This document shows positions 16,501 to 25,566 of a stretch of DNA of 35,000 nucleotides, one piece after another; position 1 is the stretch's first letter; every line of letters starts with the position of its first letter. A model generated the notes under the pieces. That model searched no databases, had not been told where the DNA came from, and saw only the letters and a list, made by a program, of their open reading frames with translations. Position numbers and translations under genes: made by a program. This DNA is from Leishmania martiniquensis (lineage: Eukaryota; Euglenozoa; Kinetoplastea; Trypanosomatida; Trypanosomatidae). The DNA lies in NCBI RefSeq assembly GCF_017916325.1, contig NC_090145.1, positions 487,501 to 522,500 of the forward strand. The letters are read 5' to 3'.

Positions 16501-19500
16501 TTACCACCGTAGCGCCGCACCTGACGAAACGGCACTGCTGCAGCCCTGCAACGTGACCATCCCCTCGTGCACGACCAGTGTACACTTGTTCTTGAACTCC
16601 ATTCCACAGAGCTCACGAACGGCATACCCGTCCATAATCGCATCATCGTACCCGTCGCGCCGCACCCGCTCCTTCGTCACACCATTGGTGCACGCCCAGT
16701 TCTCCACGTCCAGGGAGTAGTAAGGGTAGCGTGCGGTGGCGTCCGTTGCGGCCATGCAGCAGCAGTGCTGCGTAAAGTTGTCCCAGCTGTCGTACCCAGC
16801 TAGCTCATATAGTACCGTGCTATCGGCTCTCCGCACTCCGCTCATAAATGCCCGGTCCACAGTGCGCAGCATGCCGCACAGAACGAGGACTAGCGCGATG
16901 GTTGAGACGATGCCAAGCACAATGAAGAGAAAGCTCAGCACGCGCCCCACTGCCTCGTTGATCTCGTAGTCGATGTAGCGCTGCACCGCCGCGAGCTGCT
17001 CGAGGTGCTCCCAGTAAGACGTTTTCAGCCTCTCACGGAGGAGATGGAGGCAGCGGAGCTGCTGAATGAGGGGGTCTGCGGCGGCCGCAGAGTGCCGTTG
17101 CGCGGGTGGGTGAGGGCTGTCTTTCAGGCCGGGCTCAAACGTAGGCCTGACTCGATGCGACTCCGGAGACAGACGGCGGTCGACACTTGCCCGCTTCTCG
17201 ACCATCACCCGCGCCTTCCCCTTCGACCGGTCGCCATTAGGCTTGTGGTGAGGGGTTTGGGGCTGCGTGCGCCGTCGCGCCGCGCCCTCGCCTGGGGCGG
17301 CAGACATCACTGCTGGGACGGACACCGGCGAGGAGGAGCTGCGACTGTGGCGAACGATGAAGTCGTCGACGGCCATATGCTGCAGCGACGTCGGGCAGTC
17401 GGCAGGGAAGGGATCTGACGAGCGAGACAGGCTGGACTTGCGGGACAGGCCGCCTGCGATGAGCGAGAGGAGCTTAGAGGGCTGCCGACTGAACGCAGGT
17501 GGCATGCTGGGTGACGGCGGCACATTAGAGTCCCCATTTCTCTGCGAAGTCTGCCTGCCACAGTCAAGCGATTGCCCCATATGACGTCGCTGACGCTTAG
17601 ACTTGCCGCCGCCGCGCCCGTGCGGCGACCTGGACGTCGATCCCCTGCGCCACGGCAGAAGGCGCGCCCGCCAGCCCTTGCTGGCACGTTGAGACTGCCG
17701 CTGCCACTGACTCTCCGTGCTCCGTGAACATGGCATCGCTTGCGTGTCCGCGTGCCTCGAGGAGGAGTCGGCGCTGCTACTGCTGCTTCTAGTGGAGCTG
17801 TTGCTGCCCCTGAAAGCATGACTCATTGCCCGCCGCCTTGTGGCTGCGTCGTTCTCGTCGTCCGTGGCGGCTTCGTAGAGTAGTTCCGTCAGCATGGGCC
17901 CCCAGTGCTCTAACCAGTGCACCGTGCATGCAAGTCCGGCCGTTGGGCCGCAGTCTGCCTCGCTCCTCGTGAGCGTCGAGGCGTCCACATCGGCCGACGA
18001 ATCGCTTTGACAGCCGTGACTGTCCTCCTCATCGGCGCGGCGCTCGCCGCTGCCTCCTTTGCATCTGCCACATCGGCTGACTGAGCCCAGTTGGCCCGTC
18101 CCCATGTCAAGCGGCAGAGGTGGCATTCCCCCGCTGCACTCTTGTCGATGAACCATTGCAGCGGCCTGGCGCTCGCTGGCGGCCGCGCGCAGTGGGTTCG
18201 GTGCTGGTGGGCGGCGAGAGCCCATCGCGAGCGAGAAAGATCTCCATGGGTTACACGCGGGAGGCGAGACGAAGTCAGAAGCGTTACCCTGCTTGCGGTA
18301 CTGCAACATGGTCGCACCGTCACCGCCATGCGCGTCATCAGAAGCACTGCGCTGCTGTGACGCAAGCTGAGCGTAGTACTGCCTTTGCAGCGATGACATG
18401 GCGCTCTGCGATGGAGATCTGGCGTTGCAGAACAAGCTCCACGGCGGCATACTTCCTGCCACATCGACGACGCCGAGCATCGCATCGGTTGTGTTTCCCC
18501 AGAACGCCCTACGGGCGGCCTCGTGGCGTTGCCACTGCCACTGACGCCCGGTGTAGAGCTGCTCGAGCCCGCCCTTCGTGGCGTTTCGGGCGCAGGCCTG
18601 GCGCCGAATGTAAACCTCGGCGAAGCTGAGCACCGCACCCAAACCGCCGCTTCTTCCACTGCCGTTGCCAGATACGCGGGCATTACCGCAACCATCACAC
18701 GAGAGGCAGCGCAGCGTCCTGCTCAGCGCCCGCTGCAGGCGATTGAGTACTGTCATGCGACTGGACGAGGGTGCTCCGCCGTCGCTGTGATGCGCATCAT
18801 CGCCTGAGAGGGGTTCATCTTGCTGCCTCGGCAGCGTCACAGACGCAGCTGCCGCCGTATTGCCCAACGACATGTGAGATGAAGTGGCGGTCAGCGACGA
18901 TGGCGAGTTCCCTTTCTGCGTCTCACCCACCAACGGTGTCTTCTGCCATGGCAGCTGCGCATCCGTCAGGAGGTGAGTCAGAGAGGTGGACACGCGCCGC
19001 GTCACCTCTGCAGAGTAACGGATACCCGCGGCGTGATCCTTGGTGGTGGTGCGGCGCCGGCGCCCGTTGGCGAGGCGGAGGCGAGGCAGCACCTTTGCGA
19101 ACCACAACGTCGCACGCGTGTACTGCACAAAATAGAGAGATGGAATAAACTCGGCTGCGGACTCCCGCGCGTACTCACTGGTGGCGGCGCCCGGCGCCGC
19201 TTCCGCGTCAAGGCTGCCTCTCCGACGTTGACTGCTCTCGAGTGAGATGACGGAGCGCCGATGCTGCAAAGGCGACAGCAACGCGGCCAGGCCGCCACCG
19301 CCGCCGTAAACGGTGCGGGGCGAGCACGCCTCGTGCGACAGTGGAAGTGGCTGCACCTCGTCCGGTGTTGCCAGCGTTGCCGGCGCACACACGTGGGGGG
19401 AGGAGAGATTCACTTTGGGCGTGAGGGCCCTACTGCCCGAGGCACGCAGCGATCCCTCCGGTGACAGCCCAAGCAGGCGACTCCCGGAGAGAGAGCCCGA

Positions 19501-22500
19501 AAAAGCTGATTTTCGCCGGTGCTGCTGCGGACCACTGCTCGACGGTAATGCCGGCGCTTCTTGGCCGCCGCCGCACACGCTTTGCGGCGGCGACGCCGCC
19601 TTCACGGCCGCTGAGGGGGTCAGCGCAGGGGGGCAGTTGCAGGGCGAAGCTGCAGCGCCTCTGCTCGCGTCCCCCCGCGCGGCGCTGGTGCACTGCTGAA
19701 GTGGCTGTGGCGAGGCTCGTTGAGGCTGCAGTGGCCTCTCAGACACGCGGCCTGCTAACTGGGCAGAGTACGTACCACTGCCATGATCGCGAGCGGTTAC
19801 GGCGGCAGCACTCGCCGCTGGTGTCCGCCTAGCGCTCTGGAAGAGCGGTGCCAGGCTCATGATGGAGAAGACTGCTTCGGCAAGCGCCAAGAGACGCGGC
19901 TGCCGTTCTTGAGACTTGAGGGAGGGCTCTGCTTCTGCAGGTGTGGGTGCGTCACTATCGCGATCACCAACGCCAACCAGGCCGTCGCTCCGCTTGTCGT
20001 CCCTGCCAACACCGCCGTGGCGCCATCGGTGGCGGCGGCCGATGAGCAGGAACGGTGCCGCCACCGCCTCAACAGCGAGCAAGCCGAACATCCTGAGAGA
20101 GCCCCATGACGTCCGCCTCTGGAGGAGCTCCGGCAGTTCCTGATGGGTATGGGAGCTGCGCGACACTTGCAGAGAGGCTCGGGTCGAGGCCGCCATCGTG
20201 GGGGCATTGGGGCCGGTCGGCACCTCTACGGCCGCCGTGAAAGTCGGCGTTGCCCTCCGAGGACACGTGGGAGCACAGATGTGACTCGGTGAAGGCCGCT
20301 GCACGTACTCGGAGGAGGAGGAGGAAAGCGGCGGGGATGCGCGTCCCTCAACTGCCGGCTTCCGATGATGCATCATTGGGGTGGTGGTGCTCGACGCCGT
20401 GACTGCGGATGTATGGCACAGTGAGTTGCCAGTGGGGTTGCTCTGTTGCGGGGGCACGACGACAGGCGCACCTGCGGAGGCTGCACTGCCTGCTGCGGCT
20501 GCCCACGTCAAAGGTCTTTGGTGGCAGGCGACCAGTCTCTGTGCACCGTAGTCGGGGCCGCATCGCCGCGCTTCTTCGTCGCCGCTGTCCTTCCCCGGAC
20601 CCGTCGCGGCGTCTGTCCGCTCAGGAGGCGGCTGACTCCTGACACTAGAGTCGAGCCCAGCCTCGCTGTCAGAAGCCACTTTCGTCTCTGTAGCATCGAC
20701 TTCGCCGTCGCGCGGCTCCGGCGGCGGTGGATTGCTGCCCTGTCCTTGCTGCCAGCACCCGTCTGACACCGCGTAGGCCGCTGTCACCCCCTGCATGAGT
20801 CGCTTCTCCAGGAGTCTCTTCCAGCGACGCTCCTCACGCAGCGAGCGTGCCGTGCCAACCACCAGCGCCGCTATAGGCACGCAGATGAGCGCCACGGGAA
20901 GGAGTATCCACACGACGAGTGGGACGGCAGTGGAGCCGAGCTGCCAGGCGACGAGGAAGACGGCGCTGCACAGGGCCACCATCGCTTGCAGTGCGGGGAA
21001 GTAGACAGCTTCGGTCGGCCGAGAGAACGGCTGGAGGTACACCGCGCAGCCCAGCGCGATGAGCGGGACCGCCATGAAGAACAGCATGCCGACCCAAGCA
21101 GTTTGCTGCTGTTGCCCGCGCTGCATCACGCAGCCAACGATGCCAAGGACAATCTTCTGCAACAGGAAGGAGAGCCGGTAGAAGCGGAACTGCGGCTTGT
21201 AGGCGCGGTAGGCGAAGGCGGCGCTATTGGACGAGGAGAGGACCTTTTGGAAGTACAGTTCCTCGGAGGTGAAGACGTCGTGGTAGCGCCGCTCGAGCGG
21301 GTACACATCCTGCAGCACACGCACCCCGTACTGCGCAATGTAAAGCTGCAGGTAGGGCAAGAACAGTATGTAGAAGGTGAAGATCAGAATGCCACTCGCC
21401 ATGTAAAAGCTATCCATGCGTTCGCAGGGCACACGGAGGTCATAGACCAGCCGAGACTGCCGCTGTGGCTCGGCGCAGATGCTGTGCCGGAAGGCGGTCG
21501 GGCACTTTTGTGTAAAGTTGTGAAAGCTGCACGGCAAGCACCCGACCGGCGAGCCGTTGAGGATGTCCCCCGTGTCGTTTCCACTCTTCGTGTCGCCCAC
21601 CCGCGGAAAGAGGGAGGCGGGGTGCGGCATTTTCGACCCGGCCTCGCAGGTGAGCGGCCTGCAATAGATGATCGCGATAAAGTTGGTGACGACACTAATG
21701 TACAGAAAAGAGGCCAGCATCATGACGAGGCTAAGCGCGTGGAGGTAGAGAGCCCCACTGCACGCATACAGATACCGGCGCCCTTTCGAGAACATGCTCA
21801 TGATCCAGTACAGCGTTGCGGCGACGAAGAAGACGGTCATGATGCCTCCCAGTACCCTGAACACAACACTGCGCTGCATAGAATCGATCGCTCTAATCGG
21901 TATCGCGCCGAGCAGCACAAGGCTGCCCACCAACAGTACCAACACCAACAGGCTCTGCCACAGTACATCCTCGATGTCGAGGTGGGCAATCAGGTACTCG
22001 CGGCGCTTGGCGTGCACCCGCTCCGCCGCCACGTCGACAAGGTTGATCCCCTGGCGGTCCACCACCTGCTGCGTGATGTGTCGGCTCTCCTGCCGCTGCC
22101 GCTCCTCGTCGATGAGCCGCTCCAGCTCCACCGCATCCCAGCGCAGCCTTCGCAGACGTGCGCGCCCGATGCTCAGAAGACCCACGGCCAGAAGCAGCAC
22201 AAAGAGGGGCAACCCAACGCCGCTGAGGATGCCGAGGGTCGACCTGGGCGGCAGCTCCGAGACACCAGCGGAGAGGGCGGCTCCATTGTCAAGCAAGATG
22301 AAGCCGAAGAGAAACATGAAGAGGGTGGACAGGAGGCACAAAAACCACGCGTAGGCAGGTTTGCCGTACACGAGCAGCAAGCCGAGGGTCGACAGCGCTA
22401 GGGGGCCGATGATGGCAACGCAGACGTATTGCAGCCGAATGTCCAGCGGGAGCCACTCCGGCAATTCGACTCGGAGGGGGTTGATGTACCGCTGCACCTC

Positions 22501-22650
22501 CTTGATGTTGTGGGCCGTGTCTAGCAGCGCATACCGAAAGAATTCGACCGGTCCAATGTAGAAGGACGGGAGGGCCTCAGGCGACAGCTTCAGTAGCAGC
22601 GTGAGGTACTGAATGTACGTGGCTGTCATATCCACTACGTCGAAGAACAT
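16501..22650 (-). CDS. Giant polytopic membrane protein, possibly TRP-channel-like, 2049 residues
   Basis: The N-terminal 600 residues hold about eleven hydrophobic helices (roughly 75-95, 101-120, 143-163, 230-252, 266-286, 305-329, 418-438, 493-509, 518-538, 551-571, 575-599). A Cys-containing loop lies at about 330-417 with sequons NDT and NFT. The order of features (a YIQYLTLLLKLSP opening, a first helix cluster, and the YKPQFRFYRLSFLLQKIVLG motif near 485-503) is reminiscent of TRP/polycystin-like proteins of other protists; that is weak inference. About 1300 low-complexity, Ser/Arg-rich residues follow (610-1900), probably cytosolic. A last helix (about 1905-1927) leads into a Cys-rich tail with HCCCM, WAC, LCG and NKC. 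The start is the ATG at 22650-22648. The frame runs 528 bases further upstream, but through microsatellite and AT-tract sequence, and was rejected. Confidence 0.85.
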   Translation of the reverse strand: MFFDVVDMTATYIQYLTLLLKLSPEALPSFYIGPVEFFRYALLDTAHNIKEVQRYINPLRVELPEWLPLDIRLQYVCVAIIGPLALSTLGLLLVYGKPAYAWFLCLLSTLFMFLFGFILLDNGAALSAGVSELPPRSTLGILSGVGLPLFVLLLAVGLLSIGRARLRRLRWDAVELERLIDEERQRQESRHITQQVVDRQGINLVDVAAERVHAKRREYLIAHLDIEDVLWQSLLVLVLLVGSLVLLGAIPIRAIDSMQRSVVFRVLGGIMTVFFVAATLYWIMSMFSKGRRYLYACSGALYLHALSLVMMLASFLYISVVTNFIAIIYCRPLTCEAGSKMPHPASLFPRVGDTKSGNDTGDILNGSPVGCLPCSFHNFTQKCPTAFRHSICAEPQRQSRLVYDLRVPCERMDSFYMASGILIFTFYILFLPYLQLYIAQYGVRVLQDVYPLERRYHDVFTSEELYFQKVLSSSNSAAFAYRAYKPQFRFYRLSFLLQKIVLGIVGCVMQRGQQQQTAWVGMLFFMAVPLIALGCAVYLQPFSRPTEAVYFPALQAMVALCSAVFLVAWQLGSTAVPLVVWILLPVALICVPIAALVVGTARSLREERRWKRLLEKRLMQGVTAAYAVSDGCWQQGQGSNPPPPEPRDGEVDATETKVASDSEAGLDSSVRSQPPPERTDAATGPGKDSGDEEARRCGPDYGAQRLVACHQRPLTWAAAAGSAASAGAPVVVPPQQSNPTGNSLCHTSAVTASSTTTPMMHHRKPAVEGRASPPLSSSSSEYVQRPSPSHICAPTCPRRATPTFTAAVEVPTGPNAPTMAASTRASLQVSRSSHTHQELPELLQRRTSWGSLRMFGLLAVEAVAAPFLLIGRRHRWRHGGVGRDDKRSDGLVGVGDRDSDAPTPAEAEPSLKSQERQPRLLALAEAVFSIMSLAPLFQSARRTPAASAAAVTARDHGSGTYSAQLAGRVSERPLQPQRASPQPLQQCTSAARGDASRGAAASPCNCPPALTPSAAVKAASPPQSVCGGGQEAPALPSSSGPQQHRRKSAFSGSLSGSRLLGLSPEGSLRASGSRALTPKVNLSSPHVCAPATLATPDEVQPLPLSHEACSPRTVYGGGGGLAALLSPLQHRRSVISLESSQRRRGSLDAEAAPGAATSEYARESAAEFIPSLYFVQYTRATLWFAKVLPRLRLANGRRRRTTTKDHAAGIRYSAEVTRRVSTSLTHLLTDAQLPWQKTPLVGETQKGNSPSSLTATSSHMSLGNTAAAASVTLPRQQDEPLSGDDAHHSDGGAPSSSRMTVLNRLQRALSRTLRCLSCDGCGNARVSGNGSGRSGGLGAVLSFAEVYIRRQACARNATKGGLEQLYTGRQWQWQRHEAARRAFWGNTTDAMLGVVDVAGSMPPWSLFCNARSPSQSAMSSLQRQYYAQLASQQRSASDDAHGGDGATMLQYRKQGNASDFVSPPACNPWRSFSLAMGSRRPPAPNPLRAAASERQAAAMVHRQECSGGMPPLPLDMGTGQLGSVSRCGRCKGGSGERRADEEDSHGCQSDSSADVDASTLTRSEADCGPTAGLACTVHWLEHWGPMLTELLYEAATDDENDAATRRRAMSHAFRGSNSSTRSSSSSADSSSRHADTQAMPCSRSTESQWQRQSQRASKGWRARLLPWRRGSTSRSPHGRGGGKSKRQRRHMGQSLDCGRQTSQRNGDSNVPPSPSMPPAFSRQPSKLLSLIAGGLSRKSSLSRSSDPFPADCPTSLQHMAVDDFIVRHSRSSSSPVSVPAVMSAAPGEGAARRRTQPQTPHHKPNGDRSKGKARVMVEKRASVDRRLSPESHRVRPTFEPGLKDSPHPPAQRHSAAAADPLIQQLRCLHLLRERLKTSYWEHLEQLAAVQRYIDYEINEAVGRVLSFLFIVLGIVSTIALVLVLCGMLRTVDRAFMSGVRRADSTVLYELAGYDSWDNFTQHCCCMAATDATARYPYYSLDVENWACTNGVTKERVRRDGYDDAIMDGYAVRELCGMEFKNKCTLVVHEGMVTLQGCSSAVSSGAALRW

Positions 22651-22710
22651 TTTGGAGAGCGACGACGGCGCTTGCGCGCGTGTCTCTGTGTGTGTGAATG
22701 TGTAGTGTTG

Positions 22711-22743
22711 GTGTGTGTGTGTGTTGGGGGGGGGGAGGGGGAG
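22711..22743. repeat. GT run and G-rich tract upstream of the 2049-residue gene
   Basis: A GT repeat at 22711-22724 passes into a run of about ten G and GAGGGGGAG. On the minus strand this is a C-rich pyrimidine tract, so it may also serve splicing with AG at 22687-22686. Confidence 0.7.
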
Positions 22744-22809
22744 TGTAGCCGAGAAAAGGATGCCCGACGAGATGTTGGAACGTGCCCGTGGCGGCGTGTG
22801 CTGCTGCGC

Positions 22810-22839
22810 CTGCGTGCAACAGAGAGGGAGGGGAGAAAG
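22810..22839 (-). promoter_or_regulatory. Candidate trans-splice acceptor for the 2049-residue gene
   Basis: The purine run at 22821-22839 gives a pyrimidine tract and the first AG after it is at 22811-22810. The 5' UTR would be about 159 bases and has no upstream ATG. An alternative is the tract at 22727-22743 with AG at 22687-22686. Confidence 0.45.
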
Positions 22840-22930
22840 CTGAGGACTGAGGTAGTGGTCTACGCAAAGACGCAGTCGACCGTCACTGCACGATCTCAGC
22901 AAGCAACGTAAAAGGAGAGGGCGTACACTG

Positions 22931-22968
22931 AAAAAAATATATGCATATATATATATATATATTATATG
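22931..22968. repeat. (TA)n tract
   Basis: An A run leads into a long alternating TA tract, the most AT-rich segment of the window. It lies about 280 bases upstream of the 2049-residue gene. Confidence 0.9.
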
Positions 22969-23651
22969 TTTGTACGTACATCTATTTAGGTATACATAGA
23001 AACGCACACGCAACCCAGAGGATATCCACGAAGAAGCAGAGCTGCCGAGGGAGAGGCGTCCACTCACTCTTTTTTTAGCGGCAGCGGCAACGCACGCGAT
23101 CAAGAGAGGGGAGATGAGGAGAGAAAATAAAATATGCCTCTGTGTGCGTGTGTGCAGGCGTCCGACTGAGGAGCGCAATGCGGGGGCAAAGGGAGGCGGG
23201 GAGGGAGGGCAAAGTGAGGGCCTTCAACGCGGTCGGGTGACAGGTGTGTGTGTGTGTGGGGGTGGGTGGGTGGGCGCTTGGGACAGAGACAGAGAAAAAT
23301 GTGCGATCCGATATACATCAAAGGAAAAAAACAGAGCCGATGGGAGGCGCAGGTGTGCCCTCTGCTCTGCGCACAGGCAGATAGACTCGTCTCTGTCCGT
23401 GCTGCCGGTGCGTGCCAAGAAGCCGGGAGGGGGTGGGAGGGGGGGAGGAGGAGGAGAACGCCGAGTTGGTCGGGTAGGCGAGGGCGCGGGGCGGGTGGGC
23501 ATGCAGGTGATTCACATGCAGGAAAGGGACGCCCCTCCTAACGGCACGCACATGCCCACTGACACACGAAAGGGGGCGGTCGGGCGCAGTGAACGGACCC
23601 CAACAACAAAAATGCGTCGCCCACTGAAAGGGCCGAAATGTGAGCAAAAAA

Positions 23652-23700
23652 CTGCAGAAATAATAATAATAAAAGTAAAAGAGAGAGAAAGAGAGAGAGG
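23652..23700 (-). promoter_or_regulatory. Strong orphan splice-acceptor-like site
   Basis: On the minus strand a long C/T run (from about 23700 to 23680) is followed by T-rich sequence with repeated TTA, then TTTCTGCAG with AG at 23653-23652. It matches an ideal trans-splice acceptor. The next coding start downstream is 1 kb away at 22650, so it has no close gene. Confidence 0.4.
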
Positions 23701-24457
23701 CGCTCACGCAAAGCGCACAGAAGGGACGGGTGGGGTGTGTGTGTGTGGAGGGGAGGGGGGAAGGGGGAGAGGGGGAGGGAGAGCGTGCGGGCTTCTAATA
23801 GGCACATAAAACTGAGCCGCACAGATGAGAAAGGACACCGATGACTTCTCGGGGATGGCGTGCAGATGGGCGTCTTTACATAAACGCACTGCAGACAAGA
23901 GCGAGAGAGAGAGACAGGGGGGAGGGAGGGAGTTGTGCTGAGGGGGTGGGGTGGGGGAGAGCAGAGGTGGCGGCTGCGACGGTGATCGAGAGCAGTGAAT
24001 GTGGACGCGATGAAATGTGGTGGTGGTGGGGAGATGGGCGCTGCTGAAGAAGAGAAATTCGGCGCGTGTGCGCGTCGGTGCACCGCCTGTGCGTAGCGGT
24101 CTGCCCGCTTGGTGAATATGTGCCCAGTGGCTGCGCGTATGTGTATGTCGGCACTACATGAGGGAGGAGGCGGTTGTTCGATGACGCGAAGGAGGGCGAA
24201 GAACGGTAGAGAGGTGGGGACGACGCTGGGAGAGGTGGACGACGAAGCGAGGTCGTTTCTCCACGATCACCACACGCAATACGAATGTGCGACCGATGGA
24301 ATGAGAGAGCGAAAAAAATTCCGAACTGCGAGAGAGGGTGCCGCCGCTCGAGAGAGCTACATCAGCGATGCGCCGCTGCGCGCTCCTGGTCATCGCGACC
24401 CCGCCCCCTCTTCCCACCCTCATTGGCGTTGCCTACATTTTCTTAGCCATAGAGCTG

Positions 24458-24479
24458 ACACACACACACACACACACAC
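24458..24479. repeat. (AC)n microsatellite
   Basis: A perfect AC run of 22 bases followed by degenerate CACAGACACAG, inside the gap between the PEX11-like and 2049-residue genes. Confidence 0.9.
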
Positions 24480-25566
24480 GCACACAGACACAGACGCCGA
24501 GGAGTACGGTGGGCCATGAGGGTCCCTCTCCCCTCTCCCCTCTCCCTTCTCTCTCCAACCGGGCCTCTCAACGTCTATGCATGGGCAGGGAGGGCACGGG
24601 AAGGGGAAGGGGCGGAGGGGGGTCGGGTTGACAGATACTCATCAGCATCTTTCTCGCGTGTTTTCCCTTTTGCCCCTCTATAGTCGTTGCCGCACACACA
24701 GTCACACACACGCGCGTACTGCACCAGCACCCCGCATGCACCACATCATAGAAACTGCATGACCCAGAGGGAGGCATTCGCTGCCGATGCGCTTGTCTAT
24801 GTCGAGGGGAAGGGGGTGGGGGGTGGGCGAGGGGGGGGACGGCTGACTATGGCGGCGGCTTCCGCAACGTTACATGACCGCCCTTGCTGAGGTGTAGAGA
24901 CGTTTGGATGCCGTGCACAACGCGAGGGAGTGAAGCAGAGATATGTTCATGTATGGTGCACTTGGTGACAATTATGGAGGAAGAGATGCGCCAGATGGGA
25001 CGGTCATTGCAGCCGTACAACCGATGCGCCCAGCCTAACGTTCAGCACCACTACACAAGTGATCCCGCATCGCACACGTTCGTCACCAGCAACTGCAGAT
25101 GCACGCGCGTATGCACAGGAGTAAGAAAGGGGTGGGAAAGGGGGAGAGGAGACATGTCACACAATTGAAAACAGAAAGCAAAGTCAGCATGCGGCCGCGT
25201 GGCACAGAGAGAGAGAGGGGAGGGGGAGGGGATACGCTGCTGCCGCCGTTGCTGGCGACGAGGTCACACACACACACATACTTACGCGCACGAAAAAAAA
25301 AGGCTGATAGATGAGCAACGGGGGCATCATACGTGAGAGGGGCGCACGCGCACCGACTCAGGCAGACTGCGCTTACGACAACAACACACCACTTCCATGC
25401 AAAACTACCGGGAGGCGCTATAGACCAGTGGAAGAGGGGCGGAGGATGCCTTGGCGCTGCAAGAGAGCCTGCATCTCTACAGATGTCTGCCGCCTTCACC
25501 CCGCCCCTCTCCCTGTCTGCACAGCGGCACTTCCCCATCCACCGCGCACCGTCCCCATATTACCTT

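Larger units (their letters stand above)
22969..25566 (-). other. Largest gene-free stretch, probable long 3' UTR of the PEX11-like gene
   Basis: About 2.6 kb with no convincing gene. It holds GT or CA runs (23243-23258, 23737-23748, 24458-24479, 25266-25278), G-rich clusters (23425-23450, 24806-24838), and a strong pyrimidine tract plus AG at 23652-23700. Minus-strand frames such as 23538-24083 and 25083-25538 are Ser/Pro/Cys-rich without domain features. It could include a degenerate retroposon (SIDER), a non-coding RNA or simply long UTRs; I cannot tell which. Confidence 0.45.

Noticed and set aside
20986..22401. Plus-strand frame of 471 codons
   Set aside because: It lies exactly opposite the helix-rich part of the 2049-residue gene. 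Its Glu/Gln/His/Asp-rich translation is what the antisense of hydrophobic codons gives, and it shows no domain.
22651..23178. 176-codon N-terminal extension of the 2049-residue protein
   Set aside because: It runs through a TA tract (IIYIYIY-type residues) and CA repeats, and candidate splice acceptors lie inside it, so it is most likely leader sequence.
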